A DNA stretch of 64,000 nucleotides from an uncultured Christensenella sp. (lineage in GTDB: Bacteria > Bacillota > Clostridia > Christensenellales > CAG-917). The stretch lies in NCBI GenBank assembly GCA_910577815.1, contig CAJTNO010000007.1:1-64000 (forward strand), in the 5' to 3' direction. Under the pieces are notes generated by a model. It did not search any database. It saw only the letters and a program-made list of their open reading frames with translations, and was not told where the DNA came from. Position 1 is the stretch's first letter; each line of letters starts with the position of its first letter. Below are positions 52,131 through 60,999 of the stretch, piece after piece. The position numbers were made by a program, and so were the translations under genes.

Positions 52131-52205
52131 TGGAGCGGGAGACGGGATTCGGACCCGCGACTTTCACCTTGGCAAGGTGACACTCTACCACTGAGTCACT
52201 CCCGC
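52131..52205 (-). tRNA. tRNA-Gly (GCC)
   Basis: Acceptor GCGGGAG, discriminator T, encoded CCA, anticodon GCC within TTGCCAA. First gene of the cluster, 4 bases from tRNA-Cys. Confidence 0.93.
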
Positions 52206-52336
52206 ATACGATTGCTTTAATACTATATCAAAGTCGCGCGTTTTTTGCAACAACTTTTTATCTGTTTTGCAATTTGCAACCGTAATGCTCTTTTAAAATA
52301 TGTAAATCGACTGCATTTTGTCACACACCCTATAAA

Positions 52337-53125
52337 TCATTTTGTGCGAAACCGCATTTCTTCGGCAAACAAAAGCATTTCGTCCTTATTTGCAAAGCTC
52401 TCCGCTATATTGCAAATATCGTCAAACTGCGCGGAAAGCAAGCTCTTAGCCTTCTCCTTTCCTATCACGTCCACTATGGACGGGTCGCCGTCAAGCAAAT
52501 CGTCGGATAACTGAAAAGCGAGCCCTATTCTCTTGGCAAACTCGGTAATATTATTCAGCAAAGACTCCTCTGCCCCCTCACAGATTGCTCCCGCGCGGAA
52601 AGCGCCTGTAATCAACGCGCCCGTTTTTTTTGCATACATATCCAGCCACTGCTTTTCTGCTTGACAGCCCGCAAGCTCCTCGGACTGACCATAAACCATA
52701 TTCAGTGCCGCTATCGCCAGCTCATTTGCCGCGTCGGTTTTGCATTTAAGCAATTCGACCATTGCTAAGGAAAATAATCCGTCGCCAGTAAGCAACGCTG
52801 TGGGCACTCCGTATTTTTTATGCACCGACAGCTTACCTCTGCGGTATTCGTCGTTATCCATTTCGGGCATATCGTCGTGAACGAGCGAGTAGCTGTGTAT
52901 CAGTTCAACCGCCGCCGCAAGCGGCAAGACCTCCGAAACATCTATATTTCCGCCTACCGCCTTAGCTCCAAGATAAACGCAAAGCGGACGCACGCGCTTT
53001 CCGCCGTCAAGCGTTGCATATCGCATAGCCTCGCCCGTAACTCCCTCGCAGTCCTTTAAAGCCTCTAAAAAGTAGCTTTCAAAGGCGACCGAAAACTGTA
53101 ATCTGTCCGTATCCTTGATATACAT
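52337..53125 (-). CDS. ispA: Farnesyl/geranyl diphosphate synthase
   Basis: 262 residues. First Asp-rich motif LVHDDMPEMD (DDxxxxD type), second LSDDLLDGD; substrate-binding GGKRVRP near the N-terminus. Somewhat shorter than usual (~290): the C-terminus ends soon after the second motif. Makes isoprenoid precursors. Downstream of xseAB as in many Bacillota. Confidence 0.93.
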   Translation of the reverse strand: MYIKDTDRLQFSVAFESYFLEALKDCEGVTGEAMRYATLDGGKRVRPLCVYLGAKAVGGNIDVSEVLPLAAAVELIHSYSLVHDDMPEMDNDEYRRGKLSVHKKYGVPTALLTGDGLFSLAMVELLKCKTDAANELAIAALNMVYGQSEELAGCQAEKQWLDMYAKKTGALITGAFRAGAICEGAEESLLNNITEFAKRIGLAFQLSDDLLDGDPSIVDVIGKEKAKSLLSAQFDDICNIAESFANKDEMLLFAEEMRFRTK

Positions 53126-53132
53126 AATTAAA

Positions 53133-53351
53133 TCAGTCCAAAGTAAACTGCTCGGTTAGATTATTGATATCATCCACAAGCAAGCCGAGCTTCCCCTTTT
53201 CTGCCTTGAGCGTTTCGATACAGGCCTTACTAAGCTCTATTCCGCGCTCAAACGCTTTTACCGCTTCGTCGAGTGGCATATCGCTCTCAAGCTTCTTTAC
53301 TATGCCTTCAAGCTCTGAAAGCGCGTCTTCAAATTTTTTCATCTCTGCCAT
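53133..53351 (-). CDS. xseB: Exonuclease VII small subunit
   Basis: 72 residues: FEDALSELEGIVKKLESDMPLDEAVKAFERGIEL, the standard XseB coiled coil. Lies 7 bases from ispA and 3 from xseA. Confidence 0.95.
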   Translation of the reverse strand: MAEMKKFEDALSELEGIVKKLESDMPLDEAVKAFERGIELSKACIETLKAEKGKLGLLVDDINNLTEQFTLD

Positions 53352-53354
53352 ATT

Positions 53355-54578
53355 TCATTGCTCCTTGTTATTCAAATGAACTTCGGTGACCTCGGCTTTA
53401 AGAGTTCCGTCTCCGCCGACAGCCGTAACGGTATCGCCTACCTTGATATTTTTCACGCTGCCTACAGTGTTATCTTCAATTTGCAAACGGAAATATCCGC
53501 GCTTTAAAATCTTTAGCGGACTAAGCTTATCAAGCGCGTCGACAGCCTTTTCCGTCCTTGCATTTGCCGCGTCAAAGCTTCGTACGATACTGGTCTTTGC
53601 CGACATAATAAGTCTTTCCACCTTAAGCGCGCGAGCCGAATAAAAGGAGGACGCCGCCGCCTTTAATTTTCCGAAATTTAGCTGAGCCCGCGTGCTTGCG
53701 CTCTTGTATGCTCTTATTGCGCCTACGCTCAATCTGCGCATATCCGTTTTCAGAGCTTCGACCATTGCGTAATAATCGTATGCCACAAGCTCGCCCGCCG
53801 CAGTAGGCGTTGCCGCACGCGCGTCCGCAACAAAGTCGCACAGCGAAAAATCGGTTTCGTGTCCGACCGCCGAAATGACCGGAGTATTCATCGCGTACAC
53901 CGCGCGCACAAGCTCCTCGTCGTAAAACGGTGCCAAATCCTCAAGCGAACCGCCGCCTCTGGCAATTATTATAACGTCGTATCCGAGTAAATCCACCCTG
54001 CGCAATACGTCTGCAATATCCTTGCCCGCGCCTTCGCCCTGCACGCGCACGTCGCGTACAACTATATTTATAACAGGATTTTTTCTGCGTACGGTAGTAA
54101 CTATATCTCTTATAACCGCGCCTGTTTTTGAAGTGACAACCAATACGTTGCGCGGATAAGCGGGGATTGCCTTTTTATGCTCGACGTCAAACAATCCCTC
54201 CTTTTGAAGCATAGCCTTTAATCTTTCAAACTCCAAAAACAGCAGTCCCTGTCCGACAGGCTGAATACTGTTTGCCTTAAGCGAAAGACGTCCGCCCTTG
54301 AGATAATAATCGAGCTCCCCTCTTATTATTACGCTTTCGCCGTCCTTGGGGTTGTAGGTTTTTGCCGCATAGAAACACACACAGGATAACTGCGAATTTT
54401 TATCCTTAAGCGTAAAATAGGCGTGAGGACCGCTGAACTTAAAACCGGATACCTCGCCGAACACCTCAAGTCCCTTAAAAATCGGCGCGTCGATACACGC
54501 CTTGATAGCGGCGTTTACCTCGCTTACCGATACAGTGTTTTCCATATTTAAGGGATTCATATCTAAATCATTATGCAC
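53355..54578 (-). CDS. xseA: Exonuclease VII large subunit
   Basis: 407 residues. N-terminal OB domain (SVSEVNAAIKACIDAPIFKGLEVFGEVSGFK), catalytic core with IIIARGGGSLEDL and VISAVGHETDFSLCDFVADARAATPTAAGE, then a coiled coil. GTG 54578 opens the frame; ATG 54560 or 54545 may be the real start, since family proteins begin near SVSEVN. None has a good SD. Confidence 0.94.
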   Translation of the reverse strand: MHNDLDMNPLNMENTVSVSEVNAAIKACIDAPIFKGLEVFGEVSGFKFSGPHAYFTLKDKNSQLSCVCFYAAKTYNPKDGESVIIRGELDYYLKGGRLSLKANSIQPVGQGLLFLEFERLKAMLQKEGLFDVEHKKAIPAYPRNVLVVTSKTGAVIRDIVTTVRRKNPVINIVVRDVRVQGEGAGKDIADVLRRVDLLGYDVIIIARGGGSLEDLAPFYDEELVRAVYAMNTPVISAVGHETDFSLCDFVADARAATPTAAGELVAYDYYAMVEALKTDMRRLSVGAIRAYKSASTRAQLNFGKLKAAASSFYSARALKVERLIMSAKTSIVRSFDAANARTEKAVDALDKLSPLKILKRGYFRLQIEDNTVGSVKNIKVGDTVTAVGGDGTLKAEVTEVHLNNKEQ

Positions 54579-54632
54579 AGCGGATAAAATAATAAACCTG
54601 CCGCAATGCCTATAGCTATATACCGCTGAAAA

Positions 54633-55028
54633 TTAAGCTATATCCTTCTGAATTTTTGCAAGCACTCCGTTTATAAAGCCGCCGGATTTTCCCGTGCCGA
54701 ACTTTTTGGCGAGCTCCACCGCCTCGTTTATCACTACTGCGGTAGGAGCGGTCTTTTCCAAAAGCTCGTAGGTGGCTACAAGCAATATAACGTAATCGGG
54801 ACGGTACACCCTCTCGAGCCTGTAGCCCGCAAGATGCGCGGATATCACCTCGTTAAGCTCGTCCACGCGCGCCATTATTCCCCTGTACGCAGAGTTGACA
54901 AACTCCCTGTCGTCATCGTCAAGCGACTCGTCAAGCAACAACAGCTCTCGCGTACAGTCGTTAGGCGAGTTGTAAAAGGTAAATTCAAATATAAGCTTAA
55001 AGAGGTCCTCTCTTGCAATTCTTCTCAT
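54633..55028 (-). CDS. nusB: Transcription antitermination factor NusB
   Basis: 131 residues, all-helical: RIAREDLFKLIFEF at the N-terminus and VVINEAVELAKKFGTGKSGGFINGVLAKI at the C-terminus. With NusE, binds boxA RNA in rRNA antitermination. Two bases from asp23. Confidence 0.95.
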   Translation of the reverse strand: MRRIAREDLFKLIFEFTFYNSPNDCTRELLLLDESLDDDDREFVNSAYRGIMARVDELNEVISAHLAGYRLERVYRPDYVILLVATYELLEKTAPTAVVINEAVELAKKFGTGKSGGFINGVLAKIQKDIA

Positions 55029-55030
55029 AA

Positions 55031-55345
55031 CTACTGCTCTATGCTAACGCTCATAACGTGAACGTTTACGGTATGCACCTTGTACTTTGTAGCGCGTTCA
55101 ATCTGGTTTTTGACATTCTCCTGCAACGCGGCGACCGCGGCAGGCACTGTATAGCCCTGCGAGATGTTTACAAACATATCGACCGACACCTTTTCGTTAG
55201 GGAGAAAGTAAACCGACACAGCTCCGCGGGATTTTTTTGTTCCGAGCAGGCTGATACCTTCCACATCCGCAACCGCGTCGGTGGCGAGAGATGTGATAAC
55301 CTTGTTGAAGGTATCTAAATTTTTGGAATAAATTTTATTCGCCAT
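55031..55345 (-). CDS. Asp23/Gls24 family protein
   Basis: 104 residues from ATG 55345 (SD GGAGGAAGGA). KIYSKNLDTFNKVITSLATDAVADVEGISLL and YTVPAAVAALQENVKNQIERATKYKVHTVNVHV are family blocks. Membrane-associated envelope-stress-type protein that commonly precedes nusB. Confidence 0.92.
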   Translation of the reverse strand: MANKIYSKNLDTFNKVITSLATDAVADVEGISLLGTKKSRGAVSVYFLPNEKVSVDMFVNISQGYTVPAAVAALQENVKNQIERATKYKVHTVNVHVMSVSIEQ

Positions 55346-55405
55346 CCTCAATCCTTCCTCCGTAAGTAATTGAGCGTATTATAACACACGCGTTAAATTT
55401 TTTCA

Positions 55406-55437
55406 ACAAAAAAGGCGGAACACTCCGCCTTTTTTGT
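55406..55437. terminator. Terminator of the spoIIIA operon
   Basis: A 14-bp stem (55406-55419 with 55424-55437), 4-base loop, A6/T6. It lies 29 bases after the spoIIIAH stop and before the asp23 promoter region. Confidence 0.85.
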
Positions 55438-55465
55438 TATATTACCATAATATTGCAGTCATACA

Positions 55466-55969
55466 TTAAACGTACGGGATAACTTTGACGGTATTGGGGT
55501 CGCAGGACAGCTCTCCGACAACTGTTGCAAGCACCTGATTTGCTTCCTCCTTGGTCAGCTCCGCCTTACCTACTACTACGCTGATTCCTCCGTCGCCTAT
55601 GGTGACGATTGCCTCCTCAAAGCCCTTGCCCTTGATGGTGGTTTCAAGCTTCAACTCCTGCTCCATACGCTTGATGAGAAGCATTTTCTGCTGCTCCGCC
55701 TCTGCCTTCGCGCTCTCTGAGCTTGCCTCGGACTTTACAATAGCGTCCAGCCACAAAAATTCGGACTCTCTTGTAGCCTCTCTGTCGCTGCGCGCCGCCG
55801 CGAAGAAGGTCTGCGTTACGTTATTGTCAATTCCGCCGTTTACGTTGTCGGAAGCGTTTGTCAACTTGTCGTTGAGTACAAAGTTAAGTACGCCGGTTGC
55901 TACCAACAACACTACCATCACTGACAATACCAAAACTTTCTTGGTTCTTGACTTCATCTTAGTTTTCAT
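55466..55969 (-). CDS. spoIIIAH: Stage III sporulation protein AH
   Basis: 167 residues: one TM (~11-33), linker with SDREATRESEFLWLDAIV, then a ring-building-motif domain (ELKLETTIKGKGFEEAIVTIGDGGISVVV). The mother-cell half of the SpoIIQ-SpoIIIAH zipper between the two membranes of the forespore. Confidence 0.93.
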   Translation of the reverse strand: MKTKMKSRTKKVLVLSVMVVLLVATGVLNFVLNDKLTNASDNVNGGIDNNVTQTFFAAARSDREATRESEFLWLDAIVKSEASSESAKAEAEQQKMLLIKRMEQELKLETTIKGKGFEEAIVTIGDGGISVVVGKAELTKEEANQVLATVVGELSCDPNTVKVIPYV

Positions 55970-55988
55970 ATATTCCTCCTATATGGTT

Positions 55989-56414
55989 TCATTGTTTACG
56001 GCTGAACACGTTCACTATACTCTTGCTGACTCCAAGAGCCGTTGCCGTCGCGTCCAGCAGTCTGAGTCTTACGGTGATATCGCTTGCCCCGTCGGCTATC
56101 ACAAGCACACCGGTAATTCTTCCGTCGTCTGTGGTAATCATAGCGTCTACCTTGCCCGCCCCCACTATGTTGCTGAGGATTGCGCTGAGCCTCTGCTCGT
56201 CCGACGTCATTACGCTGCCCGCGGAGGTATCTCCGTTCACTTTTGCGTCCTTTGACGTCATTACAGTAGAATATATGATGAGTGCAACCGCAATTATGAA
56301 TATAACAACGATAATTTGCAGGTTTTTTATTCCTTTCAATTTTTTGAATATTCCGCCCGCGGACGACGATGAATTTTGCTTTCTTTCATCCTGAACTTCC
56401 ATATCTTCCTCCAT
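55989..56414 (-). CDS. spoIIIAG: Stage III sporulation protein AG
   Basis: 141 residues: TM ~31-50 followed by SDEQRLSAILSNIVGAGKVDAMITT and a C-terminal RBM-like domain. Forms a large ring in the mother-cell membrane in Bacillus; this copy is shorter than the ~230-residue Bacillus protein. Confidence 0.88.
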   Translation of the reverse strand: MEEDMEVQDERKQNSSSSAGGIFKKLKGIKNLQIIVVIFIIAVALIIYSTVMTSKDAKVNGDTSAGSVMTSDEQRLSAILSNIVGAGKVDAMITTDDGRITGVLVIADGASDITVRLRLLDATATALGVSKSIVNVFSRKQ

Positions 56415-56443
56415 AAAATTTATTACGGTTTTTTTAATTTATG

Positions 56444-56914
56444 CTAAACGGAATTCTTAATATAAACGTTTATTATATTCTCGTTACATTTAAGAGTTTC
56501 ACGCAGTATCCTCTTTACGTCGGCGCTTACGGCTTCGCCTACCTCCTCCTTGAAGTTGACTACCGTAACCTCTATGCTCTTAAGCTTAATGGGCGCGGTC
56601 TCGCCGAGCTTTACCGTTACGCTCGCCTCGTATCCGTGAGCTTTAAGCGTTGTTTCCGAGCGTTCTTGTATTCCCTCAGCAAATATCGCATAGGTAGAAT
56701 TTACGTATTCCTCGTCCACCTCGAACACCGAATCGTCGTAAGAAAACTTATAATCCTTATTGAATATCGCAGGCAGCGGAGCGGCGATGACAAACACAAC
56801 AAGCAACGAAAACGCGCCCTTAACGTATTTTGCGGTCTGTCCTGCGGGAAGCACTATTTCAAGCAATATTCCCAAGCATATAACGCCTACGATAGACATT
56901 ATCCAAGCGCTCAT
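56444..56914 (-). CDS. spoIIIAF: Stage III sporulation protein AF
   Basis: 156 residues: two N-terminal TM helices (~4-24 and 32-50) and an exterior domain (VKLGETAPIKLKSIEVTVVN). Position between AE and AG fixes the identity. Confidence 0.9.
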   Translation of the reverse strand: MSAWIMSIVGVICLGILLEIVLPAGQTAKYVKGAFSLLVVFVIAAPLPAIFNKDYKFSYDDSVFEVDEEYVNSTYAIFAEGIQERSETTLKAHGYEASVTVKLGETAPIKLKSIEVTVVNFKEEVGEAVSADVKRILRETLKCNENIINVYIKNSV

Positions 56915-56922
56915 AATCCCTC

Positions 56923-58194
56923 CTATAAGCCCATATTGCAGCTGCCGATAAACAGCATAAGCAGTATGTAAAACAAAAACGCTACGCCTGCGAGAGCTGT
57001 AATAAGCAGATTCATATTTCCAGCAACTGTATGAAGCAAGCCCGACATCCTTGTATCGCCAATCGGCTCCACTATTGCGGACGTAAGTCTTAGAGTAAGA
57101 GTGAATATCACCACCTTGACCAACGGAAACAGCACGATGCAGATAAGAATGACCGCCCCCGTATAGCCGATAGCGTTTTTGACAAGCACAAGCGAGGTGC
57201 TTAGCAGGTCGAAGCCGTCGGAAAGATAACCGCCGAGAACGGGAACATAGCTTGACAGTGCAAATTTAGCCACGTTAAAGCCGAATTTATCCACAACGCC
57301 GCCTGTTATTCCCTGCACCGTCAAAAAGGTTGCAAATAATCCGAACACAATGCCTATAAGCCAGGTAGACGCCGACTTAACCACCTTTGTGAGTTTATCG
57401 AGCTTCACGTTTTTGGAAATATTGCCCACCACCGAAAACACGATAGTAGCTATAAACGCGGGCACTATGACGACGGTAATAATTTTCATAATAAGACCGC
57501 TGAGCACTGCCATAAGCGGAGTATACGTAGCGACTGTTGTCGCGCCTCCAAGCATACTTAGCAGAGTAAGCAAAACGGGAAAAATTGCTCTTGAAAATCC
57601 TACCAACAGCGCGATAGTCTGAGTAACCGTCGCGATAACGCTGCTTATGCCCGTAATAAGCACAATTATAACTGCGCAATAGCATACGATATGCACCACC
57701 TCCGTGGTAGAGCCGCCCGCAAGCCCGCCTGTCAGATTGCCCAGCATATTCTTTAAGAGGCATATTACGATTATAGTTATAAAGCTCGGCAGAAAGCCCG
57801 CAAAATACTTTCCCAACGTGCCCGCCAAAAGTCCGATAAGCTTACTGAAAAAGTCATCTGTCTGTCCGTTTACAAGCGACTTTAAAGCGGCTTTCACGTC
57901 GTTTATGTTTATTGCTTCCTTCTCCTGCGCGGTAAGCGAATCCAAAAACTTTTGCAGGTCGGATAAATCCAGTCTGTCTATAGCGTCGTTTACGGCGTCG
58001 CTAAGCTCCTTGCGCACCTCCTCCTCGCTTTTATTATCGTCGGCATTGGCAACCTGCGCGGGCGAACATACTGAAACAAGCAAAGAAATCAGAACTACCG
58101 CTAAGACACAAAGCGCAAAAACCGTCTTTTTCTTAGAACGCATTCTGCCCTCCGAAAACAGCATTTTTCCAAGCCTGACGGACGCAACCTTCAT
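56923..58194 (-). CDS. spoIIIAE: Stage III sporulation protein AE
   Basis: 423 residues: signal/TM (~22-45), a charged exterior segment and a multi-TM core (~120-420) with GMAYTPLMAVLSG-like and GGYLSDGFDLLSTSLVLVKNAIGYTG sequences typical of SpoIIIAE, the channel-like membrane component. Overlaps spoIIIAD by 4 bases. Confidence 0.94.
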   Translation of the reverse strand: MKVASVRLGKMLFSEGRMRSKKKTVFALCVLAVVLISLLVSVCSPAQVANADDNKSEEEVRKELSDAVNDAIDRLDLSDLQKFLDSLTAQEKEAININDVKAALKSLVNGQTDDFFSKLIGLLAGTLGKYFAGFLPSFITIIVICLLKNMLGNLTGGLAGGSTTEVVHIVCYCAVIIVLITGISSVIATVTQTIALLVGFSRAIFPVLLTLLSMLGGATTVATYTPLMAVLSGLIMKIITVVIVPAFIATIVFSVVGNISKNVKLDKLTKVVKSASTWLIGIVFGLFATFLTVQGITGGVVDKFGFNVAKFALSSYVPVLGGYLSDGFDLLSTSLVLVKNAIGYTGAVILICIVLFPLVKVVIFTLTLRLTSAIVEPIGDTRMSGLLHTVAGNMNLLITALAGVAFLFYILLMLFIGSCNMGL

Positions 58195-58577
58195 ACGTTC
58201 ACCAATGCGGAAACCACGTCTACCAACGCGGTAACAATGGAAATACTCATAAGAAATATTACGATTTTGCCTCCGAATTGCAGCTTTTGAGCAATGGACG
58301 CACAGCCCGCGTCCGTGGCTACAGACGCAGAATACTCGGTAAGATAGCCGATGCCTATGATTTTAAGTACGGCGGTAAAAATTCCGTCGTCTATGCCGCT
58401 CTTTTTTACGATTCCGTCAAAGGCAAGTATGACGCTTTGCAAAGAAGAAAGCATTGTAACAACCATTACTACACCCGTAGCTATAGTTGCAAATACGGCA
58501 AATTCGGGCTTAGCCGTCTTTAACAGCGAAACCACTATTACGCCTATTATTGCTATTCCTACAAGCTTGAAAATCAT
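58191..58577 (-). CDS. spoIIIAD: Stage III sporulation protein AD
   Basis: 128 residues with four predicted TM helices; LKIIGIGYLTEYSASVATDAGCASIAQKLQFGGK is the family signature. Confidence 0.94.
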   Translation of the reverse strand: MIFKLVGIAIIGVIVVSLLKTAKPEFAVFATIATGVVMVVTMLSSLQSVILAFDGIVKKSGIDDGIFTAVLKIIGIGYLTEYSASVATDAGCASIAQKLQFGGKIVIFLMSISIVTALVDVVSALVNV

Positions 58578-58579
58578 AA

Positions 58580-58777
58580 TCAGTACAGCGATAAAATGGA
58601 TTTGAGCGAGTCAAACAATCCGCCGAGCATATCGATTACAAGCACAGCAACTATAATAAGTCCCGCAAGCGTAGCAAAGGTTGCTATCTCGTCGCGGTCG
58701 CTTTTTTTAAGCACTAAGCAAACTATAAACGTAAGCAAGCCTATTCCCGCAATTTTTAGTATTATATCTATGTTCAT
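58580..58777 (-). CDS. spoIIIAC: Stage III sporulation protein AC
   Basis: 65 residues, two TM helices, ILKIAGIGLLTFIVCLVLKKSDRDEIATFATLAG. Two bases from spoIIIAD. Confidence 0.94.
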   Translation of the reverse strand: MNIDIILKIAGIGLLTFIVCLVLKKSDRDEIATFATLAGLIIVAVLVIDMLGGLFDSLKSILSLY

Positions 58778-58795
58778 TCTCTCCTCCTGACGGCA

Positions 58796-59302
58796 TTACG
58801 CCAATATAAGCAAGATTGCGATGCCAAGCAGCACGCATAGCTTAAAATACATTCCTCCCAGCTTTTTGCTGTCCTGCTCGCATTTTTTATGCTTCTGTTC
58901 AAAAACATCCTTGTGGTACGCCACAAAGGACAGCTGGTCGTTAAGCGCGCTCTTTCCTCCGCCGCACAAAAAGGACACTATTTCCTTTTTCTCATCCGCC
59001 TTCAGCTTTGCAATATTTACGTGTTCGAGCGCGTATTCGAGGCTTTTCCCCTCACAGGAAAGCGCCGTACATTGCGCCAATGCTTTTTCAAACTCTCCGC
59101 TCCTTCCTATGGCAAATTTTTTCGCTATTTCGGGTATTGGAGTTTTATTTAAGGTAAGCTCGCTTGACATAACGCGCGCATACTCGCAGGCGGATTTATA
59201 GAATATAACCCTATCGCGGTACCGCCTTTTGATAAGCAAGCCTATATAACAGCATATAAGCGAAAGCAAGCCGCCCGCAATAAGTCTTAAAATATCGCTC
59301 AT
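58796..59302 (-). CDS. spoIIIAB: Stage III sporulation protein AB
   Basis: 168 residues: N-terminal TM (~5-23), helical domain (SSELTLNKTPIPEIAKKFA) and C-terminal TM (LCVLLGIAILLILA). T2SS F-like platform subunit. Overlaps spoIIIAA by 4 bases. Confidence 0.92.
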   Translation of the reverse strand: MSDILRLIAGGLLSLICCYIGLLIKRRYRDRVIFYKSACEYARVMSSELTLNKTPIPEIAKKFAIGRSGEFEKALAQCTALSCEGKSLEYALEHVNIAKLKADEKKEIVSFLCGGGKSALNDQLSFVAYHKDVFEQKHKKCEQDSKKLGGMYFKLCVLLGIAILLILA

Positions 59303-60168
59303 AGGCGCACAATCTCCTTAATCTGCCCCACGGGATTTTTACCAAGTACAACCGCCAAATCGAATTTGCGTATAAGCTCCGAATATGTCTCCGACCTTGT
59401 AAGGTCATCCACGCTCCCGCCGTGTACCGATGCTATTACCTTTACTCCGCTTCTCAATACGTCGCAAATAGCCGAAACCTCCGCGGTCTTAAATATCTCA
59501 TCCGTCACTATTACGTCGGGATTCATTGCTCGTATGCAATTCTCATATGCAACTACCTTAGGGACTCCGCTTACCACGTCGCAGTCGCCTATATCCAGAG
59601 TTGGAACACCGCCGCAAACACAGGCAAGCTCGTATCTCTCGTCAATAACCACAACGTTTTTTTTATCCGAAAGCACTCGCGCAAGCTCCCTAAGCACAGT
59701 GGTCTTGCCGCCTGCTGGAGGCGATATTATAAGCGTGTTGCTTACGTCTCCCGAATCGATTTCACGCACGCTGTCTATAAGTTTGTCCGCAGCATTTTTA
59801 ATCTGATGCGGAATTCTTATAGTCAGATATGATACGTTCTTTACGTTTAACAGCCTTCCGCCGTCGGAAACGCCCTCTCCGCCTACGCCTATGCGCAGAC
59901 TTTTATAAGGTATATAACCCTTTATCATCTCGTCGCTTACGGAGTAAGGCGACATATTTGTAGCGCGAGCAAGGATACCGTCTATATCCTCTCTCGTAAC
60001 TACGTAAGCTCCGCCCGCAAAGCGCGGATAAACTCTTTGACCGTTACCTGTTGACGAAAGCAGCAATAAACGTCTGCCGACTCGCAAACGTATTTCCATA
60101 AGATTTTCGGGTTTTACGCTTTCGGCGATTACTCTCGCAAGACCGCCGCTTATCAGTCCGTCAAACAT
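59299..60168 (-). CDS. spoIIIAA: Stage III sporulation protein AA (ATPase)
   Basis: 289 residues. AAA/secretion-type ATPase: Walker A PPAGGKTTVLREL, VVIDERYELA, Walker B-like PDVIVTDEIFK, and ASVHGGSVDDL. Powers the feeding-tube/secretion apparatus. No SD close to ATG 60168, which suggests a weakly translated first gene or sigma-E leader. Confidence 0.95.
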   Translation of the reverse strand: MFDGLISGGLARVIAESVKPENLMEIRLRVGRRLLLLSSTGNGQRVYPRFAGGAYVVTREDIDGILARATNMSPYSVSDEMIKGYIPYKSLRIGVGGEGVSDGGRLLNVKNVSYLTIRIPHQIKNAADKLIDSVREIDSGDVSNTLIISPPAGGKTTVLRELARVLSDKKNVVVIDERYELACVCGGVPTLDIGDCDVVSGVPKVVAYENCIRAMNPDVIVTDEIFKTAEVSAICDVLRSGVKVIASVHGGSVDDLTRSETYSELIRKFDLAVVLGKNPVGQIKEIVRL

Positions 60169-60180
60169 ATTAGACTATAT

Positions 60181-60211
60181 GAAAAAGCCTCTCCGCTTAT
60201 CGCAAAGAGGC
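60181..60211 (-). terminator. Hairpin in the spoIIIA leader
   Basis: Arms GCCTCT (60187-60192) and AGAGGC (60206-60211) with a 13-base loop and T5 on the minus strand, only 13 bases before the spoIIIAA start. Either a back-up terminator for efp or an attenuator. Confidence 0.5.
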
Positions 60212-60285
60212 AAAAAAAGACATTTTACGCAAATTAAATATATCGGATATTTTAAATACGGATAAAAGTAAATTTTAAAGCGCAA

Positions 60286-60334
60286 AAAAGCACGGCTTCG
60301 AACCGCGCTATGCGATAACCGAAGCCGTGCTTTT
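60286..60334 (-). terminator. Terminator of efp
   Basis: A perfect 15-bp stem (60286-60300 with 60320-60334) with a 19-base loop, A/T flanks on both sides, 14 bases past the efp stop. Confidence 0.8.
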
Positions 60335-60348
60335 ATACTTATCTTAAA

Positions 60349-60912
60349 TTATACTCTCGACATATACTCACCGGTACGCGTATCGATTCTGATAGTGTCG
60401 CCCTCGTTTACAAACATAGGCACTTGAAGCTCGTAACCGGTTTCAACAGTAGCGGGCTTTGTGGAGTTTGTTGCGGTATTGCCGGCAACTGCAGGCTCGC
60501 AAATCGTGATAAGAAGCTCGACAAAGTTAGGAGGCTCAACAGAGAACGCGTCGCCCTGGAAGAACTTGACCGTAACGGACATATTCTCTTTTACGAAGTT
60601 GAGAGCGTCCTCAACCTGACTCTTATTGAGCGGGATTTGCTCGTAGGTTTCGGCGTCCATAAAGTAGTAGAATTCGCCGTCGGTATAGAGATACTCCATT
60701 GTTTTGGTTTCGATATGAGCAAGCTCAAACTTTTCGGTCGGGTTAAAGGTCTGTTCAAGCACCGAGCCTGTGACTACGTTTTTCATTTTAGTACGCACGA
60801 ATGCCGCGCCCTTGCCGGGCTTGACGTGCAGAAAATCTACGATAGTCATAATCTTGTTGTCGTAAAGGAAGGTGATGCCCTTTCTCAAATCGCCTGCCAT
60901 TATTTGTGCCAT
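60349..60912 (-). CDS. efp: Elongation factor P
   Basis: 187 residues. N-terminal KOW-like domain with the modified-lysine loop [11 protein letters not shown] (Lys34 in standard position), then two OB domains ending [16 protein letters not shown]. Relieves stalling at polyproline. SD AGGAG. Directly upstream of spoIIIA as in clostridia. Confidence 0.96.
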   Translation of the reverse strand: MAQIMAGDLRKGITFLYDNKIMTIVDFLHVKPGKGAAFVRTKMKNVVTGSVLEQTFNPTEKFELAHIETKTMEYLYTDGEFYYFMDAETYEQIPLNKSQVEDALNFVKENMSVTVKFFQGDAFSVEPPNFVELLITICEPAVAGNTATNSTKPATVETGYELQVPMFVNEGDTIRIDTRTGEYMSRV

Positions 60913-60999
60913 AATTTTATTCTCCTAATATGTGTATTTAATATTCAGCAAATGCGTCCTTTGTTTATGTTAGCATTAAAAGAAGCAAATTGCAAGTAT

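Noticed and set aside
51977..52180. Plus-strand open frame over the tRNA cluster
   Set aside because: It is translation of antisense tRNA sequence.
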